A stretch of DNA of 64,000 bases from Thuidium tamariscinum. Its lineage: Eukaryota > Streptophyta > Bryopsida > Hypnales > Thuidiaceae. The notes under the pieces were generated by a model. That model was not told the DNA's origin. It saw only the letters and a program-made list of their open reading frames with translations, and did no database searches. The position numbers were made by a program, and so were the translations under genes. The stretch covers positions 19,964,001 through 20,028,000 of the forward strand of contig OX344753.2 in assembly GCA_947034885.2 (NCBI GenBank), given 5' to 3'. Positions 13,301 to 25,808 of this stretch are shown here, in pieces; position 1 is the first letter of the stretch, and every line of letters starts with the position of its first letter.

Positions 13301-15600
13301 GGGATTAATGGTAACATGAACAACTACAAATAGTGTTAGCACCCCAAAATGTATTTTCAAAAAATTAATTTCACTTGAAAAGCTATCAAATTCATTACGC
13401 AATCCACCTTGGAATTGTTGAAATATTAATTTCTTTTGTAACTAAAAAGCAAATATCTTGAAATCAACACTTACATGTTTAAATTTTCAATGGTGCAAAT
13501 CATAAAAACACTTTACTCTTTCTATTGGGACCATTTTCAAAGCATTTGGATATGTACAATTTCTTAGATATCAAATCAAGTGAAATTGGCAAGTTGTGCA
13601 CTAAACTGGAAAATGAAGTAAAATTGGCAAGCTTTATTCTTGACTAATGTTACATACATGTTGTGGCAGCAACTGCCACTTTTGAGCTCATTGTCATTGT
13701 ATGACATTCAATGTCACACAATGAGCTCAAAATTTATCAAATCCTTTAAAAAAAAATTTTAATATCTTTATATACCCCAAGATTTATTTTTTATTTTTTT
13801 AATTTAAATTTTAATATTATCAGTCCCCACCCCCACCTACTTTATAAATTTCAAGGGAGGGTGGGGTGACAATTGATATGGGACAAATCCCATATCAATG
13901 TATCATGTACTATATCCCTACGCGTATTCATATCCATGTATGTATATTTGCACATATATTTGTACGTATATCTATATATAACTATGTACTCAAGTATAAA
14001 TATCCGTATCCATATCTCTATATATCCGTATCTGTACATTCATATTTTGGAAGATCAATGGCTGGGCCGCTGGGGAGGGGGTTTGAATTTTTTTTTTCTT
14101 AAATTGAGGGCTATTGTTTTTTTCCCACTAAAAAGGGCCAGGTTAATTAATGGCTGGCACTGCTAGTCACTTTTGGCTGCATTGTACATATATGCTTTTG
14201 AAGACCCTACAATAATCAAATATTTACTTTTTTTTGTGAAAAATAAAAATTGTCACTAGATTACCCTAAAATTTTGAAATGGTCAAAAGAATTTAAGTAC
14301 CCATTTAGATTTGAGCCTAAAATTTGTGTGTGCACTTAGGTAGTTAGGGATTAAGGAGCTTTCTCAACTCAATTAGATGATAAGAATCATGCTCAAAGCA
14401 ATTGCATATCAATTTTTATTTTCTTAATACTAAAAAAAAAATCAATTTTTTTAATAACTTCAACTTTTAAAATCTTTTAAAATTAGATTTATTTATCTTA
14501 GCAAATTGTTGTATTTTGAATTCCAAATTTTTAGGGCACACAAATTATTTTCTTAGATGTATATTTTTCTTGCAAATCTTGTTTTTTTGCACAAGTATGC
14601 AAGTCCACATGCATTTTCCATAAGTTATTGAGTGTTGTGACGTCAAAAATGCAATTTGAATAATTGTTGAAGGACTAGAGAAGAATTGCCATGTCCTAGT
14701 TCTTTGGCACTTGAGGCTATAACACTTTAATTTCTCCTTGATGGTCATTTCAGAAAATCAACTTTTAGGCTGTAAAAATTGTGTTTTACAACTTGTCCTA
14801 AATTCCCCAATCCTACTTTATTAAAACAATTTGCCTTTTGGATTTCAAAAGAAGTATTTTTTAAAGTTTTATTAAGTTTTTGACTAATATTTCTAGATGT
14901 TTTGCTCTTCATAACAAGATCACGGTATTGCAAAGTGTACAAGTCTTCTACAAAGTGAATTCAAGTTTCGATTTGTCATGCAATAATTCTCAAATCAAAC
15001 ATATACATATATATAACAGTGAATTCTATTTACGCTAGCATTTCTTAAATTTTGTACTTAAAATACACCCACATGTGCCAAAGACTTGTTCCTATGATTT
15101 TGTGTACTTTTTCCTCTTTCAATGGAAATTATCCATGTGTTTCAAAAAAAAATGCACCTACTGCATCCAATGGAAAATAATCATATATACTTTGATCTCA
15201 TAGATCTCACAAATAGTCATAAAGAATATCCAAGTGTAACTTTTTGTGAGTATTCATTCTTTATAAAGGTGAAACTAACATCCTACCGTTAAAATTACCA
15301 CTTTTTACAAATTTTCCATCCAACAATCTTGAATTGAAAGTGGCCATTTTTTGTGTTCTTTAGGCTCATAATCCAAAGGATTTTCAGGGACTACCAAAGT
15401 TAATTTAAATTTTTTTGTTTTGTACTTGATATTTTGCTTCTTTCTGTGTTGAAACAAAAGAAATTTGTTCATTCTGGAACATCGTTCATGCTTGACTGCC
15501 GACATTTTATATTTACCAACGCTTGAACGCAGAAATTGCTGACAAGTCTACCTGCAGACTAAATTCAAGAAACAATGTACTTTTCCTCCTTTCAACGGAA
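10319..15600. other. Long AT-rich non-coding stretch
   Basis: No gene recognised over about 5 kb. I noted a small inverted pair TTTGAGCTCATTGT / ACAATGAGCTCAAAA near 13682-13732, a CCCATATCAAT hairpin near 13875-13898, and a tgtat/tatc-rich simple-sequence patch at 13910-14040. ORFs here follow simple sequence or are short. Confidence 0.5.
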
Positions 15601-18248
15601 TTAGTTCACTTGTTTAAATAAATTAATAAATTAAAATCAAGAAACAATAAATAATTGCCTCCACTATTGATAAATTTGTTTCAAAATCCATTGTTTCAGT
15701 AAAGCAGGATGTCAATGCGGAAGAAATTTCATTTTTCCTGAATATAATTCTAAACATTCATTTTGCCTGGCTTCCCATGCACGATTGATAGGTCCTGCTG
15801 GGAGCTTGGAACTACCACAAAACCACATTAGTCTTCCATGATCTCTGGAGAAAGTGTGTACCGTAACAGTTGGTGTGAAGCTTTTCACCCTGATTGTCTG
15901 CAACCAGAACTGTAATTTCCGACTCCAACTCCGTCTTTATTCGAAACAGAAGAGGCAACAACGCTTCAATCCGGTAGCAACAGCTGGTGGGCGGGGCAAA
16001 GCAAAAAAGTAAACGAGCATGTTTTTCAATAATAATACGTCATAACTACGATCCACAAGAACCTCACTGGTGCCACCCGGCCTGAACATTTCGCTGCCAC
16101 CGATGAAACTGCCTGCTGGAGAAACTAAAGGGGAAAAAGGAAGCCAGGGAAATCCGGAAAGGGGACGCTCCAGAGAAAAGGGCTGGGAATGCTGGAAACT
16201 CATCATGGAATGGAGAGGCCATGACCTGCAGTTCAGTTCAGTTAGATTTGATTCACAGCTAATCGAAGCAATGAATCGACGTTCAGAGGATAATTATGAT
16301 ATTACTAGTACCTCGGGGATTGCTTAACAGGACGGAATATGCTTTCGTTGCATTACTTATATGCTTCACTTCTCTTCGGTTGGAAGGTACCGCAGTTGAA
16401 GTCCTCGTGAATTGCTTCACGCAAATCAAGGACACGGATCTTAACTTAAAGTGGGTTTGGGGAATTGAGAAATGGACAAGGAATGACAGTCCAGAAGAAC
16501 TCAGGAGTTTTTTAAAAACATTTTTAGTTTTATTTTGAAACTAGCAGATGCGCTGCTACAAGAGAGAGACTCTGGTCTTAATAGTCCTGGTTCATTTTTT
16601 CAAGTAAGGTCCGACTTACGCTTCCTCGTATGTAGCTTTTGTCAATGCAAAGCCTCATCCGCTTTGGTCTAGAGCCAACAAATTCAAGATTTATTCCATT
16701 TTCAAAGAGAACAAGGAGTTGTACAGTACGAACTGAAACTGTGTTTGATTTTTGAGTTCTGAGGTCTCTATAGCTTCCGCACATTCACTTCATATTTTTA
16801 GCTCAAAGTTTCGTCATCTCTGGTCTCGAGGCAAAGAACTGAAATCACACAATGAAATCATCTAAGAATACGACACATCTTTAGTACTTCGTAGAATATT
16901 TCGCACATCGGTCACTGGAACTTTCAACCACAACAATTACTAAATAAAGAAACTTCGTAAAATCTTTGAGATACTGCCTCAATATCCATGGAAAAGGAAT
17001 CTCTTTTGTGTGCAAGTTGAATGCGTTCATTTCAACGTCGAGCACTTTAGTCTCCCCACCTAGACTATCATGTGAACATTCTCTTTCAGCCTTCTCTCAC
17101 GGAATGCCTCTCATGCCACGAATTCGGAAACCCAGTAATTAAACGAGCTACAGTATATGTGAATTGGAAGGACATGGCTGCTTCTTTAAGCACCAAAATT
17201 TATACGTATACAGTATATATTCTCGAGCCCAGCTTTTTAAAGATCCCGCAGTCTCGTTATATAATTGGAGATACAGATTCCATCACATGGGAGACGTCAT
17301 TTATTCTGAAATGATTCTGTCATATCCTAAGCCTTCCACTGTTCAACATCTCTGGTACTACTGTAACAGCCACGGCACCATAAGCATCGACAGGAAAAAT
17401 AAATTACTTGATGAATCGCCTCATAGCGAAGGCTGCAGTACGGTAGAGAAGAGAACCATAATAGTTTCACTCTGTTCACCGTAACTGATACAGTGTACAG
17501 TACAGTACTGTATTGTACAGGGAAGGGTTAACGTTCCAGCGGAGAAACCTCGAGACAACTGATGAACGTATAACAGACAAACAATCTGCAGTAAAAGTCC
17601 TCGGGAAAAGATCTGCTCACAATCGAGAAAGCTTGGATCGCATATATGGCATCGACAAAGCCATGACATAAAACATCGAATAAGACATCGCACAGAATAT
17701 ACCACGATACAAAGTTTTGATTCCAAATAGACAATCCAATTGTCTTTCATTATAAATGAGACTTCCACATATACTTGTTGGCTATGGAAGCTCAAGTGAA
17801 CTGAACTCAGAACCTGTACTTTACTGGCTCATGAAATTCTAATATCGAGAGTGGCAATACTCGTATGTACAATACGCCACACGAGAGTTTTCTGCACTAC
17901 CTAACTATCAAAAAATTGCAGCACAGAAAAGGTAATTCTACATACCCAGCCGCGTAATCCATTCAAGGCTGTCCGGGGTGCGCTCTAAACCTCCTCTGCG
18001 TAAGCAAAACGCCTGTACCCTCATGGCCATGGCGATCGAGCCCAAAATTTGATAAATACTAACCTAAAATCCCTTGCACAACTATCTTTCTTCTCCACAA
18101 ATGCCAATCTCGTCATGGTGGGAAGGACGAAAAATAGTGGCAAACATGCGCGAAATCAATATGCACATAGTCTACGTACAAGAAATACATAATGCATATA
18201 TTACAGAGCAAAGAGGAGCAGTAACGGGTACGGGCAGGAAGTAGATCC
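15601..18248. other. GC-richer non-coding flank downstream of the DUF506 gene
   Basis: Base composition rises compared with the flanking AT-rich DNA, and short ORFs are frequent on both strands. None shows a known domain or clear exon structure. A palindromic stretch rich in GTACAGTACTGTA lies at about 17490-17520. The 3' UTR and poly(A) site of the DUF506 gene probably lie within 17.9-18.25 kb, but I cannot place them. Confidence 0.4.
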
Positions 18249-19640
18249 TCAAACAGCAATCGGCAAACTCTTCCATGATTCCGTCCGCTGTTCTTCGATC
18301 AAGGTCCTGATGGAGGACGTTAAACCTGCTTCTCTCAAAATAGATGCAAGCCCAGCTTGACCGCGCCGTTGAAACACCCTAGGCTTCAAGGCAGGAGGCG
18401 TCCAATCATTGTTGTTGATGGCGACTACAGCAGGTCGGGTAGGCTTATTGTTGAGTTCCTTGGGCTTCTTGGGAACAAGATTTTTCAAGTCCTTCATAAC
18501 CCGCCTGTCACCAGCGCGTAAGTAATCCACTTCCATCTCGTCGGTGTACTTGGCGCTCCAGCCGTTGTCTCTGACGGCAATACGAGAAATGTTGGAGAAA
18601 TCACCGTCGTGAGTCTTGAAAACAGTGTCGTTCGTCGTGCGCTTGTAAGTTGCAAACCACTTAGCCCGCATGTACTCAGGTCTCCTCCAGGGGGGCAAGT
18701 CCATGCCACTCTTCTTAATTGACAACTTCACGGCATCGGACAAAATGTTCACAATCTGGAAGAGCTGATCCGCCTTGCCAACAAACACGGTCGGAAGCAC
18801 TTGCACCACAGCCTTGTAGCTCGTCGATGGACGAGCGATTTCAAATTGGCCCCTGAAGTCGATGTCGATGATGATTCTCTCGCTCTTGCGAGTTGGACCT
18901 TCGAAAACAACGTCGATGTACTCGTATTCACCACCAGAGAAGCTCCCGACATGGTCCCACCTCGATTTGCAAATCGCAGCATTGTAACCTCTAGTCCTCA
19001 GATGCTTCATTACTTTACGCCTCAAGCAGTTGCTCACACCACTTTGAAGCGATACAACACAATTCGCCGCAGTGATTGCCGTGTTCACTTCAGACAGTAT
19101 CAGGCGCTCCGTTGCAGTATTATTCGATATCAAATCTTGAAGAATCTCAGCGAGCTCACCACCAAGCGAGGACCGCGAGTCATCAAAATCGTCGCAGTCG
19201 CATATTGAGCCGCTCGATTTGCAATTGCAGCGAGACCGCCCGCAGCTGTCGTTGTCAGAGTCGTCCTCCATAAACCCGTCGACCATGGCCACTAAACAGA
19301 CAGAGTTGAGCTCGTGCTCACTTCCGCTGCTGACATTCTGATTTCCGAATCTATTCTCCAAGTCGAATCCATTGCCAAACAGCTTACTCCTGACCACATC
19401 CGATTCCGCGGTCTTCGTTCCATTCGCTAAGGCACCGCAAGCTCGAAGCTGCGATGACAGTAATCCCATCCCTTTACCGTTCACATTCATTGCCGGCACG
19501 CTGAAAAGCGTCGCGCCCGAAGCGCCCGTGCTTTCCACCTCCCTCTCCTTCTCAACTTTCGACCTGGCCACCGTTTTAGCGCCCCTGCCCCTCGTTTTCG
19601 AACCCGTCCCAATCGCTCTCAGCGGTAACAACGCAGGCAT
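18249..19640 (-). CDS. DUF506 (PDDEXK_6, PF04720) family protein, 463 aa, intact
   Basis: A complete single-exon gene of the plant DUF506 family, which has a predicted PDDEXK nuclease-like fold and no firmly established biochemical activity. Family landmarks appear in order: CLVAMVDGFMED (115-126), an acidic Cys/Ser linker (CNCKSSGSICDCDD, 138-151), CLRRKVMKHLRTRGYN followed by AAICKSRW (205-228), GEYEYIDV (237-244), IIIDIDFRGQFEIARPS (256-272), VLPTVFVG (281-288), PPWRRPEYMRAKW (316-328) and a C-terminal WTPPALKPR (413-421). It is longer than many relatives because of a Ser/Gly/Lys-rich N-terminal extension of about 110 residues. The ATG at 19640 gives the longest frame and lies about 360 bp below a TATA-like box. 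The frame has no disruption, unlike the gene relics at 35-47 kb. Family assignment is confident; function is not claimed. Confidence 0.95.
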   Translation of the reverse strand: MPALLPLRAIGTGSKTRGRGAKTVARSKVEKEREVESTGASGATLFSVPAMNVNGKGMGLLSSQLRACGALANGTKTAESDVVRSKLFGNGFDLENRFGNQNVSSGSEHELNSVCLVAMVDGFMEDDSDNDSCGRSRCNCKSSGSICDCDDFDDSRSSLGGELAEILQDLISNNTATERLILSEVNTAITAANCVVSLQSGVSNCLRRKVMKHLRTRGYNAAICKSRWDHVGSFSGGEYEYIDVVFEGPTRKSERIIIDIDFRGQFEIARPSTSYKAVVQVLPTVFVGKADQLFQIVNILSDAVKLSIKKSGMDLPPWRRPEYMRAKWFATYKRTTNDTVFKTHDGDFSNISRIAVRDNGWSAKYTDEMEVDYLRAGDRRVMKDLKNLVPKKPKELNNKPTRPAVVAINNNDWTPPALKPRVFQRRGQAGLASILREAGLTSSIRTLIEEQRTESWKSLPIAV

Positions 19641-19998
19641 CTTTGATTATCACACAGCTTCCGTCTTCCCACACACACACCACTCAGGAAGAGAAACTAA
19701 AAACTAAAAACGTTAGAGAACAATCTCCACCAGCTGCACGTCCATGGACACTCAAAATACCTTCACTCCGGGCACTCACTAACAAGTGACAATCCACCAT
19801 ACGACCTCTTCCCTTTGTCTGCGTGCCGACTGAACCATCAACAACACCAACGACGCCAAAACAAAACAAAAAGGAATCGTACTATGGAAAATTTGCTGTG
19901 CTGCAGACTGATGGAAGAAGTGCGGAGATCGAGGACCTACAAGAAGCCTCGAGAAGGAAGAGCTGAAAAATTTCTCTGGGGAAGCCACAGACGGCCAG

Positions 19999-20006
19999 CC
20001 TTATAG
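19999..20006 (-). promoter_or_regulatory. Candidate TATA box for the DUF506 gene
   Basis: On the minus strand the sequence reads CTATAAGG within CCTCTATAAGGC, 360 bp upstream of the DUF506 start codon. This would give a 5' UTR of roughly 330 nt. The surrounding DNA is GC-rich. It is a sequence match only. Confidence 0.45.
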
Positions 20007-20099
20007 AGGACGCCCAGGCAGCAGGGCTCTGCCTGCACGGATGGATGGATGAATGAAATATGTCCTGCTCCGCCGGGAATCCATCCACTGAAACGCACG

Positions 20100-22368
20100 C
20101 AGAATGGCTGCATGGACGGATGAAAGATGTCTTATTCGGGGTGGCGTGTAATGAGTGAAGTGACGAAGAAGACTCAGAAGCTGATTATTCCGTGTAAGGT
20201 AGGGTCAAACTTGAACACCTCTACTCTTTACTGTTACTTGAACTGAACTCTTCAGCTCAGTTGGGTGTCAGTAAGCTTCCAAAAATAAAAAGTAAAACTT
20301 TGTGAAGTGTTAAAAAAATAATTCATACGGAGTAACTTTTTACTTTAAACTTTTAAAACGCAACATTCGGGAACTAACTGAATTTCTTGGTGTCAAGAAA
20401 TGCATTTAAAAATCAAAAATACAATCAGGAATTTCTTTGGTATTGGCTGCACTCCGTCATAGTCATATTGAAAAAGGAGATATTTCTTCTTACCTTTCCA
20501 ATAGAAAAATGAGAAAAATGAAACCTGCGGGTGAACGGGAATGGGGGGATGGGAAGCTTAACTTAAGTTACTGTACTCGGGGTGGGGGCGGCTCCGATTC
20601 GTGGGGGCCCACGAGGCGCCTTGCCAGATGTATCCCCTAAAGCTTTGCAAACAAGTGTCCGAAAATAGAATGTGGGCACATTCGTTCAGAATGTGGATCG
20701 GCAACTAATTAGGGAGGGGAGATAAGAAGGATCCTCGTCACCTCGTCACTGCAGCCCCATTTGTCCATTTTTTCCATTTTGAATTTCCATTTTAATTTCT
20801 TAAAAATTTAAAAAAAAAATTGTAATTGATTTTGAACCAGCAAGAGCCTCTTGCCCAGTGGTTCCCAGTTTCCCACCTCAAAATGAGCCCATTTTGGAGG
20901 GGACAAGGCCACAAGGGTCATTTAATGGGAACCCCCCCATGGGTGGGTGGGTGCTGGTTTTCTTGCTTCTTGCTCTAGTTTCCAGGAGAGCAGACAGGAC
21001 TGGATCACGGAGGATGAATGTAGTCGTCGTCGACTCTTTGGGGGGCAATTTCAGTTGGCTTTCAGGGTACGAAATGACAACATTGTTCCAACACTGCACT
21101 GCTTTGGAGGTGCTGTGGATGAAAGTGGGTCAGTCACTGAAGTTCAACCGTGACATGATTGTTGGGAATATGTAGTGTAGCTTGTTGTAGGTATATAACC
21201 AAAATGATATTCTTGATCCACACTGACGAATGTCGACATTTTACATTTTCCAATTACAATGTTTATTGAATAAAATAAAACTGAGTCCTTTTTATTATTA
21301 TACAATAGAAATCAGAACACAGAAATACTGTAGGGAGGGGCACTCTGACGACATTCCACTTTAATACTAATAGTTGGTGAAATTACCCATTTCCAACTGA
21401 CCACAGTGGAGCTCCTCTTCCTGCACAATTTGTGGTACACATTTTGTAGTACTGGTGTAGTACATTGAGGATCTGCAATGTGAAGTACACATCGGCTTGG
21501 ACAACTTTCACCTGTTACAGTAAATGGGGGGAGTGCAAGTGACAGAAGACCTGAATTCTCTCTACAGTGGCGCAATTTACCCATACGTTCTTGTGAGGTC
21601 AAGAAGTATCCCCAATTCCCAATACACATTTATTTATATATATAATGTATGACAAAGTCAAATTCTCCATCTTTTCTTTCATTTCTGGTTGGGCAATAAA
21701 CCTATTGTTGAGCGAACGCCAAGTTTTAAGATGTACAGTAGTTGCAATTGAGTGATGTCAGAAGTATTGAAGTGTTAGAAATCCATTCCTTACATCCTGA
21801 CAAAATATCACGCCCAACCCCACATGTAAAAACCCATACCTTCACATTCTTCTGAGGAATCCACATTTTCACAAGAATTCTCTCTATGTGCACCAGAATC
21901 TTCGCATTCAGTTGCTTTCCTTCACCGAGGCGAAGATCCTCGCGGACGAAAATCACCACATTCGTCGGCATCGGTACCACCCAACTGGAGACCTGAACTG
22001 ACAATAGCCAAAATGTATTGGGCAAGACACAAACACCGTTGCTTGGGGTTCAGTTCCACCTCTTTTCCAGAAAGTGAAGCTTTTTTCTTGGAGCTACCTA
22101 ACGTAGCCGGCATCAACCCTATGGAAGTAATTTAAGGCATGTTCACACTTGCTGTTAAAAGTGGTGGTAGTCAAGGTTTAGCGTAATAATTCACTTTGAA
22201 CAAGATTAATTTCTCACACACCATCCCTAACACCAAGTGTCAACATACTTGTACTTCCGTAACAAGTTACAGTAAGTGCAAGTGGCACAAGGAATTGAAC
22301 CTCACTCCTTCATCCCTTGACTCCTCCATCCAAAGGTGATTATAAAAAAATTGTCTCCAAAAAATTGG
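20100..22368. other. GC-moderate intergenic DNA, no gene assigned
   Basis: Several 60-105 residue ORFs occur on both strands, none with a recognised motif. On the minus strand 22116-21840 reads like an exon ending at a splice-donor-like GAAG|GTATGG. It encodes an acidic Cys/Ser/Glu-rich tail, but it is interrupted by a TGA, and I cannot name a family. It may be an unrecognised gene relic. Confidence 0.35.
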
Positions 22369-22757
22369 TACAGTGGAAACACCCAAAACCGTCCATTTAA
22401 GGAATTCAGCATAGTTGGAGGGAGATTTTCCTAAAATTGATATTTTTCTAGTATTAGCAAGTGAAAATTATGAATATTCAAAAAAAGAAATAAATTTTTT
22501 GGGCATTGTATGTAATTTCTATGTTTTTTTGAAGTGATGGGTGCCTAGACCATTGAAAGTGTCCAGTAGGTGCACCCAAACCTGAACCCTGCGAAAATCA
22601 GCCCTGGGCCAACCAGATTTTCTTAAGTGTCCTTCACCTGTGTCAACAAATTATTTTCACACATGTGTCAAACACATTAACTACACTCTAGGGACATATT
22701 TGAGTGACTCTACACTCCACTGCAAGGTACAGGGACGGGAATGGGTGTTTCTCCCTT
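22369..22757 (+). repeat. ~390-bp dispersed direct repeat, copy 1
   Basis: This segment begins TACAGTGGAAACACCCAAAA and ends GGGTGTTTCTCCCTTA. It matches 25809-26195 in the same orientation over its whole length with scattered substitutions. Shared landmarks include ATATTTTTCTAGTATTAGCA and GGTACAGGGACGG. Matching ends suggest a discrete mobile or duplicated unit; no open frame or known family was recognised. Confidence 0.75.
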
Positions 22758-24339
22758 ACTTTCTTTGTGCCACATTTTTTTGTATTTCTTCACCTCTCCT
22801 TCATAATTTTGGGTCTCCTTCTGATTTCAAATATGAATTTCAAATTCTTAAAATTTTATCACAGGTTGTAAATAGGAAAATTTCAATGTTTTCCTAGGGG
22901 TGCTTCCGGCCAGCCAGGTCCAATTCGCTTGGTGGGTTTCGTGTTTTTCTCCCTTGCAATCGAATTCCGATTCATTTGTGTGAAAATAAAATAAAACTTA
23001 TTTTCTTAGGTGCTAGGGGTAACTCTGAGAGGGTAAAGTGGCGGGGGTCAATTCTCCCTGGCGCTGCACCCGGACGGCCCCCCAGGCAGGTAAGTTACAC
23101 GGCAACTCCGCCCCGAGGTCATGCAAGTAAGTAGCGGATTCTTCGTTTCTTACACACTTGATCATTGATAAGGCTGCCAAGGTGTGCTTATCAAGGAACC
23201 CCCGTCCACGGTTCAGTCAGTCAGGAGTCAGACCAGGCACCACGCCAATCTATGATGACATTTCCTCGAACCCTGTGCCGCAAGTCATTGAAACGGATTA
23301 TTATTTGCATTGGGGAGGGCAGACGGGCAGACGGACGGGGCTGACGGAACTGACGGACTCAACCGTTCAAGTCTGTCAGAAATCACGGGTGTCGTCACTC
23401 ATGGTCTTGGGTCTTGCCGGCCGGCCGTTCCTCCCATTCCTGTCACTCGCCAGGCAACCCGTCCACGTGAACTTTCGTCGGGAGGCTCCCCCCGGTTACC
23501 CGGACGAGACCCGGATTAATAACCTGTACTATGCCCGGACCCTACCCAGACTATTTGTGGCTCTGACCCCACCACGTGATTATTAAAGGCGTGTACCTGA
23601 TGATTTCGATCGGAGATGCCAATCTTCTAATTTCAGGCAGGGGTTAAAAATAAGACTGGATGAATATTCGACTGGCTGACACTACTGGCTACTACTGGAG
23701 TCTGGAGCACTAAATTACAAAGAGAGGGTTGGAATTGGGCGGAAATGTCTGCGGAGAGAATAATTTCAATCCTTTGGAAAATAATGGAACTTGGGGGGGA
23801 GGGGCTATGGGGGCCTGGGGCCTTGGGGCTGCCGATCTCGGGGTGGGCCCGTGTTCCCTTGATTGGGGCTCGCAGGCGTTCCCGTTCGGGTACACTTGAT
23901 GAGGGCAGGCTGTCAGCTGAGTGGTCGACGATCGAGTAACACGTGTCCTGCTGACGCGACTTCGCTGGGAGGGAGGGTCATCTTTATCCGTGCCCGTCCT
24001 GTGTTCCCCTGTTCCCCAGATCACCACATTGATTTCCGTCATCTAATAGTGAGGAGTGGCGAAAATAGTATCGCTCAGGAAACTTTCTGTAAGCTTTTTT
24101 TTAAAAATTATTTTTCATTTTTCATTTTTCATTTTTTATAATAAATGAAATGGAATTTCTTACTGTATCTGAAGCTCGAATGAAATTTGTACAAGACAGG
24201 TCCTCGAGACATTTCGGTATTAGTTTACCCTGTAGTAATATGAGTGTAGTACAAATGTTGTGATTTTAGGTAATTTATTAGGTAATTTAGTGGGGAGTAA
24301 AATAGTGTCAATTGGGCTTCATCATCCACACGAGCCAGA
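22758..24339. other. GC-rich stretch without an assignable gene
   Basis: Contains a frame of 142 codons at 23158-23586 and overlapping frames, in locally repetitive G/C-rich DNA (runs of GACGG and GGGCAGACGG near 23315-23360). There is no domain and no convincing exon structure, so I do not call a gene. Confidence 0.4.
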
Positions 24340-24729
24340 CTACACTAAAATTGGTAAATAGTGTTGGGTGATAATTAGTGTGGTTCCATGTTTTTTACCC
24401 CTAACACTATTTTTCAACTTATGTGTAAATAGTGTTGGGGCACTTAATTGTTGTCATAAAAATTTGTCCCTTCCCTGCAAAATTGTGATTTTTGCCCCCT
24501 ATCATAAAAATATGTCCCTTCCCTACAAAATTGTAATTTTTGCCTCCCGTCCTCAAAATTTGTCCCTTTCTACAAAAATTTGTCCCTTTCCTAGAAAACT
24601 ATAATTTACTATAGAGCTAAAATAGTGTTAGTATAGATAAATAATCTTCTAACACTAACCTTGCTAATCACAATTAGTGTTATCTCAGCAAAGTAGTGTT
24701 GCCAACACTATTTATCAATTTTAGTGTAG
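24340..24729. mobile_element. TIR element (CTACAYTAAAATTRG family), copy 2
   Basis: Ends CTACACTAAAATTGGTAAAT and CAATTTTAGTGTAG form terminal inverted repeats. It is the inverted counterpart of 3133-3663 but shorter (390 bp), mainly because it has fewer of the 48-bp internal units (about three). The same 16-residue repeating reading frame appears on the plus strand (24368-24604). No coding function is inferred. Confidence 0.75.
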
Positions 24730-25808
24730 TTGTTTCCTCTTTCCTTTCAATTGATTGGTCTCCCTTGGTTTTAAAAAAAGAAAAGAAAAGTGACAACTAT
24801 AATTCTACTTCCATATAAATTATTTCAATAAATTTAGACATTAAAGTTAATTGTAAGGTGAACCCTTGTTTATTAAAAGGTGCCAAAGGAAGGTTTGACT
24901 AAGAATGTTACAAAGGCAACACAACACAAAACTCCATCAAATTAGATTTAGATGCTTTAAGGAGTTCCATTTGTGTTTTTCTCAAACCTTAGCTCCTAAT
25001 TCCTCATTGCACATACTTTACAATCAACTCTATTAGCCTATTTAGCCTACAAAAAAATTAAACATATACAAATAGTGTGACTTTGATAACTTAATGATCC
25101 ACAGTGATAAAAGATATCGGTGTGTCCAGTTTCAACTTTCTGCACATTTGGTAAAGAAATTATAGATTCAGTAAGAAGATTCCAATTGAACAAATTGGGG
25201 AATTGGGAAATGCTAACCAGTTTTGTGGCCATTTTTACCCGATTTTTGCCTCGGCTTTTTTTCTCTCCCCCTTTCACCGCAAACTTTTCGTGCAATTTGG
25301 AATATGTTTCATTTCTTTTTTCAAATTCTGGGAAAGAATATTTTTCCCTTAACAGTTGAAGTTTACTTCAATTGAGAAAAGATCACTCCTAAGAAATGAC
25401 TTTGATTCAGTTCATGTGAATTTGTCCTGCTGGGATCGTCCAGGTTCAATGTATCGTAGGATGGCAGGGAATTTGGTGATCAAGATACACTGCACCTGGA
25501 CCAGATGTTACAGAGAGGTTTCATACATATTTCCTACATACAATACTTTTCATACATACTGACATTGGCCATTGAGTTAGACATACGTGTTTGGAATTTA
25601 AGATTCAATGAACCTGGTCCTGATCATGCATTGTAGAATCATGCTGTCGAAAACTCAAACACCAGTGAAGTTCATCGCCTTGTCTCCTAGAAAGAAGAAA
25701 AAAAAAAGGAAAAAAGGAAAAAGGAAGGAAAGGAAAGGAAAGGAAAAAAAAAAAGCCATTCCCCACTTGGAAGGGTCAATTCTCTATCAAATTTAAGATA
25801 AACTAAGT
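24730..25808. other. Non-coding stretch with purine tract
   Basis: No gene recognised. A nearly pure purine tract of AAAGG/AGGAA repeats runs at about 25690-25755. Confidence 0.45.

Noticed and set aside
18801..19208. Plus-strand ORF of 135 codons inside the DUF506 gene
   Set aside because: Antisense shadow of a well-supported coding region.
23158..23586. Plus-strand ORF of 142 codons
   Set aside because: It lies in GC-rich, locally repetitive DNA with overlapping frames and shows no domain or context. Open frames of this size are expected where GC is high.
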